The notes under the pieces: generated by a model
What the model was told of the DNA's origin: nothing
What the model saw: the letters and a program-made list of their open reading frames with translations, nothing else
The model's database searches: none
Position numbers and translations under genes: made by a program
In this document: positions 61,341 through 64,000 of the stretch, piece after piece
How positions within the stretch are numbered: position 1 is the stretch's first letter
Layout of the letters: each line of letters begins with the position of its first letter
Assembly (NCBI GenBank): GCA_024529925.1
Contig: JAFEUB010001188.1
Location: forward strand, 124,001-188,000
DNA from: Ophthalmolycus amberensis
Taxonomy: Eukaryota > Chordata > Actinopteri > Perciformes > Zoarcidae
DNA: 64,000 nt
Direction: 5' to 3'

Positions 61341-63207
61341 ATATGATATTTCGAGAGCTGACACAATGTGACTGTCTCTAGGAAAAGCGAATCTTCCAGA
61401 TCCCGTGGATGCATGCTGCGCGTCATGGCTGGGACCTGGAGAAAGATGCTCCGCTCTTCATGAGATGGGCCATACATACAGGTAACGGTCACATCTACCC
61501 ACACACTCATCGTCAGGCAGACACCAGACACCGCACAGGTTCTCTGTCTAAAATCAAAGAATCTTACGATCTGTGCAACGTTTTCTTTGTTCTTGTTTTT
61601 TTTTAGGAAGGAAACAAAATGATCCAAGTTGTAGGAGTTTAGGCCAGAGAAAGCTTCTCTAAAGGTTCCTCTGTTAGGGAGCACACAGTGGGAGTAGCGA
61701 GTCCCACAACTCCTTGCTGCATCAGTCGAGAGGAAAATGTTTTTAATAAGTCAGAAATACTCAGTGGGGAATATAATTTATTTCAGAGAAGCAGCTCAAA
61801 GGAACCCACTTAGCAATCAGCTGGAGTGTCCAGACGCAGTTTGTTGGTGATGTAAATACTCACTAGCGATACTTAACTTACAATAGTTGTACAAAAGTGT
61901 TTATGAGATTTACAAACTCCTATTTATCTTTTATAAATGATGTTTTTTTTATATTTATATCTTTTAATTGTTTGGGGGGAAAATGTTTGATTATACCAGC
62001 TGTTGTCAAACTAAATAGTAATAACTAAGTTACAGTCTTAGTTGTCTGTATGATGTGTCATACCCAGCAAAAAAGAGAGAAATGATTTCTTTGTCTAATC
62101 CCCAGCAGTATAGGTGGACAAACGCAAGTTGCAGAATATATGAAGAAATCATAATTGAATAATTCTGTGGCAGGAAGACGATAGTGACTTTTGTGACACT
62201 CTGTAGTAACACATGCAATATTTAAAATGATCCATTCGATCAATCTTCTGTGATTGTCTGTCTCTGTGTTCATGCAGGTAAGTACCAGCCAGGCATAGAC
62301 CGTCCAGATCCCAAAACGTGGAAGGCGAACTTCCGCTGTGCCATGAACAGCCTGCCGGACATCGAGGAGGTGAAGGACAAAAGCATCAAAAAGGGAACCA
62401 ATGCCTTCCGGGTCTATAAGATGCTCTCCTCCTCCGAGAGGAGCGTGAAGAAAGGTGGGTTAACCGTCACTGCTACACATTTGATCTGTCCAGATTTACT
62501 GAGGCTTTTAAATGGATTACTGATAACTCTTGTGTTTCTGTCTGTATGTCCATTTAGGAAAGAAGAAGACGGACAAAGAGGGGAGGCCCAAGAGAAATAA
62601 AGAGGTAGACATACACATACATCCTCAGGGAGTTGTTCACACGTGACTCAACCTTCTTAAAATCATTTGATTGCTGCAGCAATATCAGGTTGTGTCCTGA
62701 TCTGGTCTTAGCTGTTTATAAGCTGTTTATAAGCCTCACTTAGAAGTATACTGTTATAGCTAAAGACGTGATGACAAAGCATCAGCATGAAGCTTACTCA
62801 TGTCTGTGCACTGGATCACTACACCCCTGCTCTTTGATTGGTTTCTCATCATCAGTTGAACTGTAAAGACGTTATTCTATCAGGGACCCCGTGTTTGAAT
62901 GGACATGTGAGTTACTGGTGTGCATACAACCGGTATGAGTGAACGTCTGTGTGTAAGAAAGGTTTTCTGCTCTGTATTTAGTGCTGCTACAGGTGTTCAT
63001 CACATCTGCTCCTGTAACATTAAAGTCACTATTCTTCTTGGACATAATTCCCAATCGTTTGCCACCATCAGGTAGCTTCTCCATCTCCAGACAGGACTCC
63101 TCCTGGAGCCCATGTGGGACCCATTGACTACACCATGCAGGACCTCATCAAACTGGAAGTGATCAAAGAGGAACCACTGGAGTTCACCATGACGGACAGT
63201 GCCTCAG
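61210..63207 (+). CDS. irf2: Interferon regulatory factor 2, N-terminal 182 residues (3' end outside window)
   Basis: Nuclear transcription factor that binds interferon-response elements and mostly restrains IRF1-driven genes. Exons: 61204-61296 (ATG 61210), 61382-61481, 62278-62454, 62558-62604, 63072-63207; the frame then continues beyond the window. The DNA-binding domain is complete, with the five diagnostic tryptophans at residues 11, 26, 38, 46 and 58 (RPWLEEQID, GLKWVNK, IPWMHAARHGWDL, MRWAIHTG) and the recognition-helix segment KANFRCAMNSLPD. A basic stretch (KKGKKKTDKEGRPKRNKE) may serve nuclear import. The IKEEP motif in exon 63072-63207 fits a sumoylation consensus. Starting MPVERMRMRPWLE is the vertebrate IRF1/2 start; IRF2 is favoured by CASP3 synteny and by the downstream YTMQDLIKLEVIKEEP. 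Confidence 0.94.
61482..62277. other. irf2: IRF2 intron, nothing seen
   Basis: AT-rich. The open frame on the minus strand across 61289-61684 reads through a CA tract (about 61303-61336) and is not a gene. Confidence 0.5.
62605..63071. other. irf2: IRF2 intron, nothing seen
   Basis: No exon, RNA or repeat signal is recognised. Confidence 0.5.
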
Positions 63208-63456
63208 GTACCACACCAGCGCTCTGCTTCATTCATGTAGTTGTGGGCTGTGTACAGTCGTACCTGGTTTTACATTTCTGCTTGGACGAGTTCACTCTAA
63301 ACACAGACATGTTACGTTCTGATGGTTCTGGCTGTCTGGTTGCCTTGTTGTTGAACGTTCACAGCACAATAACTAAATCATGCCCCAGAACATCCAGTAT
63401 CTGCAAACTGCTTTCCTATACTGGCAAGAGGAATGGTTTCCAGTTAGTACTTATTA

Positions 63457-63813
<357 letters not shown>

Positions 63814-64000
63814 AACACACATACATTATGATATCAGTGTTTTGATTTTAAAGCTCTTGAATAACTGCACTGAGATGTTTGAGGTGTGTGAATAGCTGAT
63901 GGAGATAACATCTCATCAGTGGGTGGATGTGTAACTAACACACACTTCATATGTACCGATCAATAATTCATTTACAGCACTAGAGTGAATTCATGTGTTC

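Overview
The window is vertebrate nuclear DNA, almost certainly from a ray-finned (teleost) fish. Genes are split into short exons with GT-AG introns. Proteins read closest to vertebrate POLR1A, ST3GAL5, ACSL1, CENPU, CASP3 and IRF2. The introns carry repeat types common in percomorph fish and many dinucleotide tracts. I could not run any search, so assignments rest on reading the exons and on remembered vertebrate orthologues. Nearly all exon joins were checked for reading phase.

Layout (all six genes on the + strand): (1) 421-1670, a complete non-autonomous hAT-type DNA transposon with an 8-bp target duplication. (2) 1935-14134, the last 12 coding exons of POLR1A; its 5' part lies outside the window. 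(3) about 14650-23463, ST3GAL5 (GM3 synthase), 365 aa. (4) about 25450-39568, ACSL1, 698 codons once an apparent 1-base insertion is allowed for. (5) 41189-46558, CENPU, 418 aa. (6) 47100-55941, CASP3, 298 aa; one intron is about 90% a 34-bp minisatellite of roughly 116 copies. (7) 59060 to the window end, the IRF2 5' half, including the whole DNA-binding domain.

POLR1A-ST3GAL5 corresponds to a human 2p11.2 neighbourhood. ACSL1-CENPU-CASP3-IRF2 corresponds to human 4q35.1, with PRIMPOL absent between CENPU and CASP3. The window therefore spans a junction of two ancestral synteny blocks, at about 23.5-25.4 kb. The genes do not form one pathway: rRNA transcription, ganglioside synthesis, fatty-acid activation, centromere assembly, apoptosis and interferon-responsive transcription are housekeeping or signalling neighbours.

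I found no sign of a previously undescribed biological system. The most useful leads are the 1-base frameshift and the duplicated gate exon in ACSL1, the GC-AG intron holding the giant minisatellite beside the caspase catalytic cysteine, an overlapping upstream ORF in ST3GAL5, a perfect 37-bp palindrome, and two CTCF-like motifs.
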